Below, one piece after another: positions 11,428-21,913 of a DNA stretch of 31,284 nucleotides (position 1 is its first letter; each line of letters opens with the position of its first letter). A program made the translations under genes and the position numbers. The stretch comes from Beroe ovata (Eukaryota > Ctenophora > Nuda > Beroida > Beroidae): contig CAMPET010000350.1 in the NCBI GenBank assembly GCA_946803715.1, positions 32,388 through 63,671 of the forward strand, written 5' to 3'. A model generated the notes under the pieces. It saw only the letters and a list, made by a program, of their open reading frames with translations. It ran no database searches and was not told where the DNA came from.

Positions 11428-14400
11428 CTGAATGGGCCATGTTCCAAAGTACTGAGGTATCTTCTGATCCGTAGTTATTGTTATGAACTTCTGTTCTTCG
11501 TAGAAAAACAACCATCCTGGCCCATTGTACTTGGTCTTGATTGCTTTGGGTAGCTTTATCTCAAACTTATGCATACCTGGGGAATTGGAATAAGTACCCA
11601 CCTGTAAACCAAATTTCTGTCCAGTTTCCTGGCCAAGAAATGTACGATTGAGCAATGACAGGGTCACATTTTGTGTGCGTGTGCTGTGTGTGTAACACTT
11701 TGTTGAGTAGACATAGCAATCTTGTGATCGTAACATGTAGTTATGGTGGTATCATGTGACATGTAACTAAGATCCCGAAATATTCACTCTCGTATTTCAT
11801 GTCAAAAAGTTAGTCATTCATTGAGTAACAGGTAGTTGAATTTCGATCTATGAATGCTACGCATAATCTTCTTCCTGAACGGGCGTCGGACAAATTTGTC
11901 AATGAATCTATAAAGGTCATTGTCCACGAGAGGAAAAAGCTGACGCACAGGTGCCGCATTCCAGAGTCAGCCACGCCAACTATGTCATGGTCAAATATAG
12001 TACAGTAACCTCCGAAATTCCGAGAATAGTTCTATAGTAATTGTGAAATAGTGGCTAGCTAGAGGAGTAGCGTGAACTGTGGAAATAATTACCCACTTAA
12101 TTGAGTAATTAATTAGTAATTCCTCGCAGATGGGTTCATGGAGAAGAGTACTTGGGTAGTTTATCATGGAGCTAAACTTTATCGAATTTCGTTACCCTCC
12201 TATCGCACACTACTTAGATAGTTGGATGATGAAGCTGTATCCCTAGTTGCAGCTACTTCCTTGTCTCAAAGTATCGACTAGACTAAAACGAGTAACACAT
12301 CTAATATTAGAATCCTCAGATCACAAGAATTTGATACAAATTCTTGACGTACACAGTATTATATACGGGAAGCAAGACGGGGAAGCCAGAAATTCACAAT
12401 ATCTAAGTAGGTAGGTATTTCAGCGGACAACTTTTACTGTTTCCCAGCCAAATCATTCTCTTTCCTGACGCACTACCCGGATGAAATCAAACCTAGTAGC
12501 TCCAAATTTCTCATTCTGATTTATGAAGGAGTTGTGCTACATTACTATTAGTTATTAACTGATAGAGGGAAAACTTTCATGTCGGACTAGGAAATATACT
12601 TAATGAAGGAGCAGAACTTAGAAGTCGCATACTACCTGAGCCAACAATCTCGTTGAAGTAGTCCATCCAGACGTCTGTGATAACCTGAGATTCGCTGTGC
12701 ATTTGGTAAGTCTCTGCTGTGTTGGAGTGCTTGTCTGCTATCATCAGTGTGATACCTGTAAGCGATATTGAGTGTAATTACACGTCGCTTTTCATATTGT
12801 CTACGGAGTACATATCATTATCACTCCAATTGTGCTATAAACTATGTTCATATGAAGTACATTGTGACACAGAAATGACAATTTGAGTACTCACAGTACA
12901 CAATCGAAGAATCGACTGCAACATGCTAGCCGCTAGCATCTTTACAGAGATATACAAACATTATACATGCCCGGTATCTACATTCTATACGTTGTGTATA
13001 ACATAAATAGTACATGAATAGTATACTTTGCTCAGTGCACAATATTTCATGTTGCCACATCAGAACTTGTCTGTTTCATTTCGCAGAGATGGTTGAATTT
13101 TATATCTTTTTTAACACACAAACCTACTATTATAACACACAAACCTTCTATTATAGAATTTATTTCATACCGTCTCAATATGAGATTGAGACCACTGAGA
13201 TGCAACATGTCACTGACTTTCCTCAACTTCATAAAGCTTATCATGATTATTGTAAGTAAGATGATTGTTGAACGTTGACCGATAAGTCCTGAGTCCTGAC
13301 TCGTGCATGACTTCGAAGCACCATCCGATTTCTTTCCGAACTTCATAAATCAGTGATTTTCAACTTCACAGGCATGCGTGGGCTTGGTAATATCTATACT
13401 TCAAGTAAGCAGACTATCACCACCTTTTTACGAGCATTCGAGCTTGAATCAAGCTGTTTCTCGTACGGAGAATTTGCGAGATAAAGGTAAATTAAAGTAA
13501 TCTTTGTCAGCGATATTGGATAGAAATGCCTTGTTCTTGTTGGTTGTAACACCCACTTCTCCAACTCCCCAGGCATTATAGGTCAAAGAGAACCTGTGCT
13601 GGATGCCCGAGTGGTTAGGACTGAAATGCCGACCGTGAGTGTCACTGAAGATGACGATAACGAAGTTCTATCTCGTATTGTGGATGATCTGCAACGTGAA
13701 GGCGAGATTGCTATGCAACATGAGGCTGGAGTTACCATAACCAAAGCACCAACTGTTGTAGAAAAGACAGCAGCACCGATTGAATCAGCTGTGGTTGGCA
13801 CAGAAAGAACTCCTATGGTAACGAATGCTGATACTCAGAGCAAGAGCATGGATGAAGAGAAAATGACGACATTATCAGTTGATTACAATAGTGATGAAGG
13901 GGGATTTTCATCAAACGGAGAGGATGCTACTGAAAAGACTGGGACTCCAGTTGAAGACGTGATGCCCACAGACAAGATTGAAGATGATGCAGTAATTACT
14001 ACGAGAAAACCCTCTGAAGGAGGTGAAGGAGTGGAGGGGGTTGATGTGACACCACCTCAAGCTGAGAATGGAGACACCGTGACCTTGAAGATTGAAAAGC
14101 CGGTTCATATCCTGCTGTTAACTGAGGGTAGATCAGGTTCAACCTGGTTGAGTTCGTTTTTCTGGCACAGGAAGGACGTATTTTATGTTTTCGAACCTCT
14201 TTACATCACACCCAAGTTGAAGGAATATGGTTGTAGCACGAATGAGGTGAGAAATCCTCCAACGCTTTGTTCTAGAAAACATGACGTGCATTGTGCAGTG
14301 TGAACAGGTAGGTATCTCAATTATATGATTGATTCTCCCATATTATGACAGGAAATGAGAAGTGAATGTTCACAGAAGATCCTCGGTGGTCTTTGGGATT

Positions 14401-16507
14401 GCAAGTTCCAATCTGATGATCTCTCCATACTAGGTACCCCTATCAAACACATGTCCCATTTCAATAGGAATAATCCTCCAGATATATATCTCGGCTCATA
14501 CACTTCATTGACGGGCGCTGCTTTACTGGATATAAACACTTCAGGAAGATACCCTAACTATCGACAATGGTGTGATAGGTGCCCGATAGAGAAAAAAGAA
14601 GAAATATGCAGGACGAAACCTTACCGGGTGGCTAAAACCATAAACCTATTCGACTTGGAGAGCATAGCAAACTTGGTAAACTTCCTTGATAGCATCAAAC
14701 CTGAATTCCTGTTGAAACTTAATATAGGATGAAAACTTCCAGTAGTCACTACCACTATTACTGACTCCTGAGTATCTTTTCAGATAAAAGACACGAACAA
14801 ATATGACATCCGGGTAATACAATTGGTCAGGGACCCTCGACCTCTACTTAAGTCGAGGTCGAAAGGGGGGTTTGGCAGTATTGACGGTATTCACAATTTG
14901 AAAGACCATTCAGAGGTGACTGATACTGAAACTCGTGAAGCAGCAAGTGTTAGTGCCTTTCATGCATGTTGTTTTCTCTCTAAATGTTGACTTGTGTATT
15001 ACCCAGAATCAGGATATCAGCATTACATGTCTTTTTTTCGGGAGTGAATTCCAGTATCATGTTTTTTGATATTAAGTGTCGAATTTAGTTCTGCAGTCTA
15101 CAGACTTCCTTATCATGCACAATTTCTCCTAGAGTGTTGAGTCTCAGTATGAGACAGTTTGTAAACGGATGCTGAATAATGCCATACTAGGTGATAATCC
15201 ACCAGACTGGCTGAAAAACAGGTTTGTTAACAATCCATACAGTCTACAGTTGTATGAACCTTCCATTCTCCCTTCACCTGCATGACATTCTATATTTACC
15301 CAGAAAAGTTACAGTTGATTTCACACCAGGTATGTTCGGATATCCCACGAAAAAATGTCTCTCCATCCTATTGAAACAGCTAAGATGTTGTACGACTTTG
15401 TCGACATGGAGTGGAATGAGCATACTGAGCAGTATATCAGAAATACCACAACAGGTATCTCTAATTCTAAAATAACTGAATTATTCCAACTCCATTCCTT
15501 GCAAAGTTTCAACAGCATAAGACTAAATTTTACTGATATTCCATATCAATCATTGCAGGTGATGAGGGTCTGGGAGGGATGTTTGGCATCGGTAGAGTCT
15601 CAACAGAGGTTGTGGATAAATGGAAATCAATGCCCAGTGATTTGATAGAGACAATTACTAGGGCTTGCTTTTCTACTATTGAATATTTAGGCTATGAAAC
15701 AAACTTAGACCTGATTGAACAATGGAAAATAGACAATGCAAATTTATATAATGACGTTATAGAATCAGAAGGGAAATCGTGAAGCAGGAGTTAAGGAATA
15801 TCAACTTCTTTCCAGAATCCAGATAAAATAATGCCTTTATTGTAAATAAAGATTACAGTCATGGTCTTCCCTCAGTCTCTTGATATTTATAGCTGATTAT
15901 TTTGATTCATTGATACAGAGTGATTCATTCGGTATTATGTCATTAAGAAGAATTTAATTCAAACAATAGGTTCAAATTACCTGATGTCTTCTTATCAATT
16001 GAAAACTTGTCAACCAAGCAGAGATAGTACAAGGGAATAGCTAACTTGACTTCTCCCTCCTTGTTCTTTCTGATGACCAAGCTAGTATAATTTGAGTTCC
16101 CTGAAAATATGAAATGTTTATTTGCCCATAAACTTGAATAATTTCAATACTGCAAAAGAGAAAGAGAAAACTTATTTGGAACTGGCATCAATACTTACTC
16201 ATGTTATCCTGATCTATGTCTTCAGGAGGTACATTCCTGTCTGACTTTTCCAAAATAACCCATCTTGATTTCCATTTTCCCTGCGAATATTATTCTAAGA
16301 TGAGCACACAAGTCACACATACACAAATAGTGCTTAATGAATTCAAAAGACAGGGTATTGATTAATTTAAGCTTGGTAGAAATTAGTTACAATAAATTTG
16401 ATTAGGCTACCAACTTCTGCGACAGAGTGGTCTGTAATGAGAAAAAGTTTACTAACCTTTGATTCTTTGAATTCCATACTTCCTTGATGCACAATGTGGC
16501 CATCCAT
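11428..16507 (-). CDS. PH + IRS-type PTB docking protein (DOK-like), 5 exons, 3' end not found
   Basis: DOK/IRS-family adaptors bind membrane phosphoinositides through PH and tyrosine-phosphorylated receptors through PTB. Exons: 16507-16457, 16280-16199, 16100-15981, 12755-12636, 11576-11428; all phases match. The start (MDGHIVHQGS) is followed by the PH-domain strands KWKSRWVILEKSD, YLCLVDKFSIDKK and ITLMIADKHSNTAETY, and by the C-terminal PH helix region DVWMDYFNEIVG. The last exon looks like the first strands of an IRS-type PTB domain (FEIKLPKAI, GWLFFYEEQKFITIT, then GTWPIQ, the usual WP before iRRYG). The rest of the PTB and the tail were not located. A splice acceptor (ttatttccag) ends 8 nt before the ATG. 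Intron 3 (12756-15980) encloses the plus-strand sulfotransferase gene. PH is clear; assignment to DOK rather than another PH/PTB adaptor is inference. Confidence 0.65.
11577..12635. other. Intron of the PH/PTB gene
   Basis: This is the intron between the PH-ending exon and the PTB exon on the minus strand. No other exon, RNA gene or strong repeat was recognised. Confidence 0.4.
13180..15782 (+). CDS. Golgi carbohydrate 6-O-sulfotransferase (CHST1/3/7-type), 8 exons, complete
   Basis: Transfers sulfate from PAPS to sugar residues of glycoproteins or proteoglycans in the Golgi. Exons 13180-13251, 13372-13486, 13573-14246, 14352-14675, 14784-14948, 15133-15221, 15330-15454 and 15559-15782 keep phase throughout and give 595 aa. 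N-terminal type II membrane anchor: FLNFIKLIMII|ACVGLVISIL, split by intron 1. Exon 3 encodes a long acidic, Thr/Glu-rich stem (about 150 residues), then the 5'-phosphosulfate-binding motif EGRSGSTWLSSFF. Exon 5 has the 3'-phosphate-binding motif IQLVRDPRPLLKSR. Later exons match the family C-terminus (ISHEKMSLHPIETAKMLYDF; STEVVDKWKSMPSDLIETI). AATAAA at 15845-15850 is a likely poly(A) signal. The stem is longer than in most vertebrate members. The gene lies wholly inside an intron of the minus-strand PH/PTB gene. Acceptor substrate is unknown. Confidence 0.85.
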
Positions 16508-16529
16508 AACTATTGCTGGAAATAACAAT

Positions 16530-17710
16530 CAAAAGTAAAACTAATTCTGTTGCAATGAAATATTGCAATAAGACAGCTAAATTGTCATTTGTCACATGAT
16601 TGATAAAGTTAGACTTGAAATTTCTAGTCAAAAGAAGTCAAAAGAATCTAGGGACTCTTTTGGACATCAGTTACTATGTGTCAAGAAAACATGCTATCAC
16701 AGGAAACTCTTATAGAGGTGCATCACTCAATGGTCATGTATATCTAGTTTGGCTTTTTTGAAAAATGTGTAGTATTGTTGATGATAATAATGATAGGCAT
16801 AGTTGTAGTGCTATTATACTACTCAGCCAGATATACTGATTACCCAAGATTCTGGTAAAAATAAATTAAGTTCTAAACAAAAACACAAAACAGTCTAATT
16901 CAATATATTGAATGATAGTCACTACATCTATAAAAGGCACAATAACCATGCAAATAAGGCCACTATTTTTGCATATTATGGCATTACTCTATAAGTAGTT
17001 TCGATTCAACTGTGAGCAGTAATAAGCACAACAAATTTACAAACACTACAATGCTACAATAGCATGAAATTCATGACATGAAATTCATGACATGAAATTC
17101 AATAATAATGTCGGCGCTGCTTATGCTTGTCGACGCTAGGCTTTCTGACGCGCGCGCAAAATTATAATAGCAGGGTATATTATATCGTTGGCCGTTGCGC
17201 GGCGTCAAATTTCATCTCACCATTATCGATCAATGTTGCCGGATGTTATCTTTTTACTGTTTTTTGACCCGGTCTATATAATTTCGTTTCGCGCGGCCGC
17301 GCGCGCGGCGCAGCCCTTTTAATTTTATATTCACGCAATCACGCGGCGCGGCTTTCAATGCAGTAATCAATAACTGACCAGGCCACAGATAAACAGTGAT
17401 TAGATTCAACTTCAACATTCAAAGTTACAAGGTTTAAACATCATGATCAATAATAATGCAGCACATCCAAATTATATATTCCCCTCTAAATTACAATTAC
17501 CCTGACCACAAGGGAAAGGTCGTAGGTCTGTTGTCGGCTGACACGCGTCACAATATCACAATAGCGGTACAAAATATTGATTGTGTACAGTTCTGCAAAG
17601 CAAACGCCTAACAGGTTCATTGTTCAATGCAATGTTGGAGAACTCTTATAGCATTTCGAGTTTCATGAATGTGTAACTTATGTCGGACCCGAAAGCTGCC
17701 ATCGAATGCT
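16530..17710. other. Intergenic region between SPRYD3-like 3' end and PH/PTB 5' end
   Basis: No exon was seen. It is AT-rich on the left, then carries a 14-bp tandem repeat (17064-17101) and three CpG-dense blocks (about 17104-17160, 17195-17215, 17285-17355). The blocks include a run of alternating C/G around cgcgcggccgcgcgcgcgg. This is the likely promoter side of the PH/PTB gene. Confidence 0.5.
17064..17101. repeat. 14-bp tandem repeat, 2.7 copies
   Basis: The unit atgaaattcatgac occurs at 17064 and 17078, with a partial copy at 17092. Each copy includes the palindrome gaattc-like core aaatt/catg. Confidence 0.85.
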
Positions 17711-19540
17711 TCATCCCGTCACCGCAGCGAATTCCACGCTCACCCTATCTCCATCACTCACACCGATGGTAGGATAAAAACCACCATCAGGAACAACCAT
17801 AACGGTTTCACCGACAACCTCCGCATTTTTGGTGAAGTACACGGTAACCTGAGGAACGCTTGATCACTTCAATGGGTGCAATGGAACCAAGATATACCAT
17901 GAATTATGAATTAAACCTCAGGAGAGAGTCTCGAACCCTGAAAACAACGGAACCGTATATCCGAACATTAAACAACTCTCAACCTTGTCGCCTTTCACGG
18001 CGTCTCCATTTCCGGCTGAAATTTTGGTGCTGTCTCTGTCCACGAACCTAATCCCACATCCCATGATATCACCCTCGGTACACTTTGGCAGGACTGAAAC
18101 ATTGAATTGATACTATTGTTACAGCTGACACGTGTAGTAGGTAAACTCAATGAAACATGCGTATTCAAATCTACACGGATAAAGTAAAGAACGCGCGTGA
18201 TCACAGTACAGATACGTAGGAAATTCTGTTTCGCGTGCAACGCCAACAAACATCGTCCCACAGCGCGCAGAGCGGAAAATATCAAGCCCCTCATAATGTC
18301 ACAATTCCAAAAGGATACGGAATTCCACTTCCTGATTCCTCATATACCTTTATCGTGGTGACCTCGCTTGAAGAGAACACCGTCATCGGAATGATAGCCA
18401 CACGATTTCTTCTCCCATCCAGGGTATTTGTACGGTCCGAATTGGTTGTCCGCCAGCCCAATTCCGACAGCAGAATTTGGTCCACACTGAGTGATCTTCA
18501 ACTGAATTGAGACTGAGTTAAGTCTCAATGAGACTGAATGAGTCTCAATTCAGTATATCCCGTCTATGTTTTACTTTTATCCGCACTCTACCTGATAAAA
18601 GTGATATTTCGCTGACATGATTCTGTTGAAAATAATGTTTGCGTTTTCTGAATTATCCTCCATCGCATTCGACACAGCATCTGGTGGAAATACGAGTCAA
18701 ACTTTTAATTATTGATTGAATACAGTAAAACTGAAACATTAACCAACATGAACCAACCTATATTGTATGTGAAAGGGTTAGGATTTGAGTAGGTCAGGCC
18801 ATGTTTTCTGAGTACAGCTACAGAAGTAGCAATGTTGGATAATGATAATGACATGTCAAATAGCAGCGCAGACCCAGGAAGAAGCATTAACTTCAAGTTA
18901 ACCGAACTTCCTGAAACAACTCAAATTAAACACGTTCTATCGATCGTGATGAAGATACGAAATTCGGGTATTTCTCTTTCCAAACTTACCGCTCTGCAGT
19001 TCTTTTTGAGTAACAGTCATATCATCAACATATATGAGCACATTTCCCATGTCAACCTGCACTGCGATCTTAGAGTCTTTCCTGCAAACTGATGAGAGGA
19101 GTGGAACTCGCTAATCGCTATCGAATACACGAGAAGGTCTGTTACAAAATGCTAAAATTATTCGTGAAATTCTAGCATTCTCATTTGGTAACTCACTCGG
19201 ACGCGAAGCTGCGACTCTGCCCTCACTACAAACTGACATTAACTCTTGAGTGTGGCTTGGTGACGTCAAAATGCCGATCCTAAACCCTTCTCCTAAACTA
19301 TGAACTTGTATCTGAAGAGATAACAGTTTTTGGAATTTAGAAACAGAAGGTTAATTGGAGTACAGAGTGTAACAAGAAAACTGTCACAAGTACAGCGTGA
19401 GAGCAGAGTCCATCACTCACTGAGAAAACAATCTGTGGATGAGGTGAGAAGTCCTCAGAGAACGTAGCAGAACCAGGCAAGTGGGAAGTGTTGGTGAGGT
19501 AGTGCCCATCACACGTGACTTGCGAGTCACATTGCCACAT
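17711..19540 (-). CDS. SPRYD3: SPRYD3-like protein with one SPRY domain, about 8 exons
   Basis: Well-supported exons: 19068-18990, 18817-18758, 18680-18592, 18501-18348, 18093-17984, 17848-17711; phases agree. Candidate 5' exons 19540-19421 (ATG) and 19232-19197 also fit in phase but have no recognised homology. The whole model is 261 aa. The SPRY fold is clear: YHFYQLKIT, AVGIGLADN, YPGWEKKSCGYHSDDG, EGDIMGCGIRFVDRD, VTVYFTKNAEVVGET and GGFYPTIGVSDGDRVSVEF. The GDIMGCGI and GGFYPTIG segments match the second SPRY unit of vertebrate SPRYD3 best. Human SPRYD3 has two SPRY units and is longer; here only the C-terminal one is apparent. Function in animals is poorly known; SPRY domains bind proteins. 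A nested hairpin overlaps the acceptor of exon 18501-18348. The E-box cluster directly upstream (19551-19640) is a plausible promoter element. Confidence 0.75.
18501..18554. repeat. Nested inverted repeat at a 3' splice site
   Basis: Arms 18501-18514 (actgaattgagact) and 18541-18554 (agtctcaattcagt) are perfect 14-bp reverse complements. The spacer holds a further agtct/agact pair. The acceptor of the SPRYD3-like exon (18501-18348, minus strand) lies at the edge of the hairpin. Confidence 0.85.
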
Positions 19541-19715
19541 CACGCGCTGTGTCACCTAGGTCACGTGATGCGTTGCCTAGGTCACGTGTTTCGTTGTTTA
19601 AGTCACGTATTGTGCTGAACGGAGTCACGTGTCTCCTCGCGATGCACTGGTGCAGCTCTAATCACACGTGATAGTGCCAGCTCAACTTGATTCCCTTATT
19701 CCATTTGTCACGTGG
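19512..19715. promoter_or_regulatory. CACGTG (E-box) cluster with 21-bp phasing
   Basis: TCACGT begins at 19561, 19582, 19603 and 19625, spaced 21, 21 and 22 bp apart inside a degenerate repeat (cctaggtcacgtg...). Three of these four are full CACGTG. Further CACGTG sites lie near 19512, 19665 and 19709. CACGTG is the core site of bHLH-ZIP factors (MYC/MAX, USF, MITF/TFE families). The cluster lies just upstream of the SPRYD3-like start and 3' of dysbindin. Regulatory role is inferred. Confidence 0.55.
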
Positions 19716-20214
19716 CTTCCATAGACATCATTGTCGTCTAAAACAATAAGTTTACACAACTAATTAGTAATTGGACCAATACCTACATCATTTGATGAGG
19801 TGCTGATTATACCAATTAGCAACTGGAGCAATATTTTGAACAATGAATCAAAGTAGAGGCTGAGTAAAAATCATATTCAAATTTGGTGAATCGAATCAAA
19901 TCATCCATACTTCCATAAAAACATTTGTTACTCTCTACAAATATCAATTAACATCAAATAATAAAATACACGTATCAATCACAACAGTTACCAACAGACA
20001 CGAATTTCACTGAAACGCCATCCCACAAAAATGCCTTTCAATCACAAAGATTAACAATAAAATGATCTCTTTCTTGGGTTTAGACACTGAATCAAGGCAG
20101 TCTGGAGGAAGTATGATCCTCAAAATCAATAGTTCGATGTCTACTTTCTGATTACAACAAGACAAAAACTTCCATCATACAAATCATTAACTCAACACAT
20201 AATCGGGAGTGACA
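19716..20214. other. Intergenic stretch downstream of dysbindin
   Basis: AT-rich sequence between the dysbindin stop codon and the E-box cluster. It presumably includes the dysbindin 3' UTR. No exon or clear poly(A) signal on the minus strand was identified. Confidence 0.4.
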
Positions 20215-21679
20215 CTAAGTTGGATCTGTCACGATGTTCTCCGACTCTCCAGTAGTAGCAACAGAACCTGGAGTGTCAGTAACATTATCACTCTCTAGCT
20301 TTGTTCTATATTCAGATGTTTGTGGTGGGTGTAGTAAACTCATAGGTTGCTCAGCAACCTTCTCATCGTGTGTTGCTAGCGAGGTTTCCTCGTGTACCAT
20401 TTCCCCCTCTACATCTATACTCGTGTCTGAGCCGTCAGTTTTCTGTAATTCAGAATCCTCAACTCCCTCTTGCTCAATAATCTGCATCGACTGTATACTC
20501 TGTGCATAAGTTGCCCCTTGAACTGAATCATTCGACTCCAAACTGGTTAACCTGCCAGACTCAATGCTGGTCAGCTGGCTAGCACTAGTTGACTGACTTG
20601 ACTCCATGCTGTTTGGCTGACTGTGACTACTTGCCGATGATACGCTAGGCGGAGCAGCCAGGAAACTTGACAGTTCTGGATCTTCATCGGGAACAAATGT
20701 CTCAAATGCCGACTCAAGGGTATCAAGTGGCGCTGTTTGGATTTCCCGCACACTGAATGTCCCCGTTTGTTTGTAATTATCCATGTCCTGCTTGAACTCT
20801 GCGCTGAACGTGGAATGGCGTTCTTTGAGCGCCAAACACTCTTGTATGGCGCGCATTCGCCGCGCGTCCGCCGCGCTTTTCTCCATCGCAACTTTACAGT
20901 TAGCGAGCTCCCTCAGCTTTCCCTCGCGATAAGTATCTAGATGGTGCCGGTGAACTGATTTCATACGTTCAACATGGAGCTTGTCACAGTCTGCCTCCAG
21001 CTTCTCCATTTCGACAAGAAGGGTAGAGATGTTGAGACCTGTCTCTCGGACCATGCCTGTGGGTGAAAACGGGGGGTGAGACATCGAGACAGAACAGTAC
21101 TTAGTATTGAAGTAATAGATATAAATCAATCCATTAGTCAAACTTTGTGGAAATAGTACTTATTGCTTATTGGTTATTTAACCTGTACATCTGTCAATCG
21201 TCTGAGCAAGATTCGGCAATTCTGACACGCCCACGGTGAGTTGGGTAATCAGATAGTTCTGTCTCTGTACCCAGGCATGGAGCTGGGATATAGACTGTGC
21301 GGCGCCGGCAGCAGAATCCGCCTGGGACATGGAGGTCCGGTGTATCTCCTCCCACACTAGCTGGTATTGGTTGAGGAGTGAGGCGCCTAGGGGAATTTGG
21401 GAGAAGTAATTACAGAATAGGAGATTTAAACTTGATGATATCAAAACGAACATTTTTCTCGACTATGAAACATGAACCGTTGTAGTGTTTCGCTGTCCAA
21501 TACTCCAATAGAAAGAAAAACTACCATAGAAAAATGCTCATACCTGTTGTGACGTCATTTTGGGAGGAAGGATTAGAGAGGAAATCGGGAGAGTTCGATC
21601 GTGGGGAAGTGTTGAGTTTGTCGTTGAGTTCTGACTGTACTGATGTGACCTTGTCGAGGAGACTTTTCAGTGAGAACAT
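20215..21679 (-). CDS. DTNBP1: Dysbindin (BLOC-1 subunit), 3 exons, complete
   Basis: Dysbindin is a coiled-coil subunit of BLOC-1, which sorts cargo to lysosome-related organelles and synaptic vesicles. Exons 21679-21544, 21386-21183 and 21056-20215 keep phase and give 393 aa. The N-terminus (MFSLKSLLDKVTSVQSELND) parallels the family start. Exon 2 has LLNQYQLVWEEIHR, matching the vertebrate LL.KYE.TW..IH segment. Exon 3 has the coiled coil (LLVEMEKLEADCDKL), then ALKERHSTFSAEFKQDMDNY, matching the diagnostic LKERQ.FFEEAFQQDM. It then has the acidic LESAFETF..DEDPELSSFL region (about residues 205-225). A Ser/Gln/Thr-rich low-complexity tail of roughly 160 residues follows, comparable to the PEST-like tail of vertebrate dysbindin but diverged. 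No good splice acceptor is seen just before this ATG, unlike its neighbours. It starts 234 bp after the SRFBP1 stop codon. Confidence 0.9.
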
Positions 21680-21913
21680 GGTTCACTCCTTCAGATCAAG
21701 TTGAGTTGTTATTAGTGTTATTGAGTTGTTGGTTAGTGGTGATCGATGACCAAAAACCAAATCTGTTTCATGAATAAGTCAATTGAAAATGAGTAGATAA
21801 CACAGGTAATAGCACGATCAATGAATACCGCAATTCAGTAGAAAACAATACACAAATCTCTGTAACTATTTGCCTATAACTGAATCATTTAATCACAATC
21901 GGTAGGAACTCCC

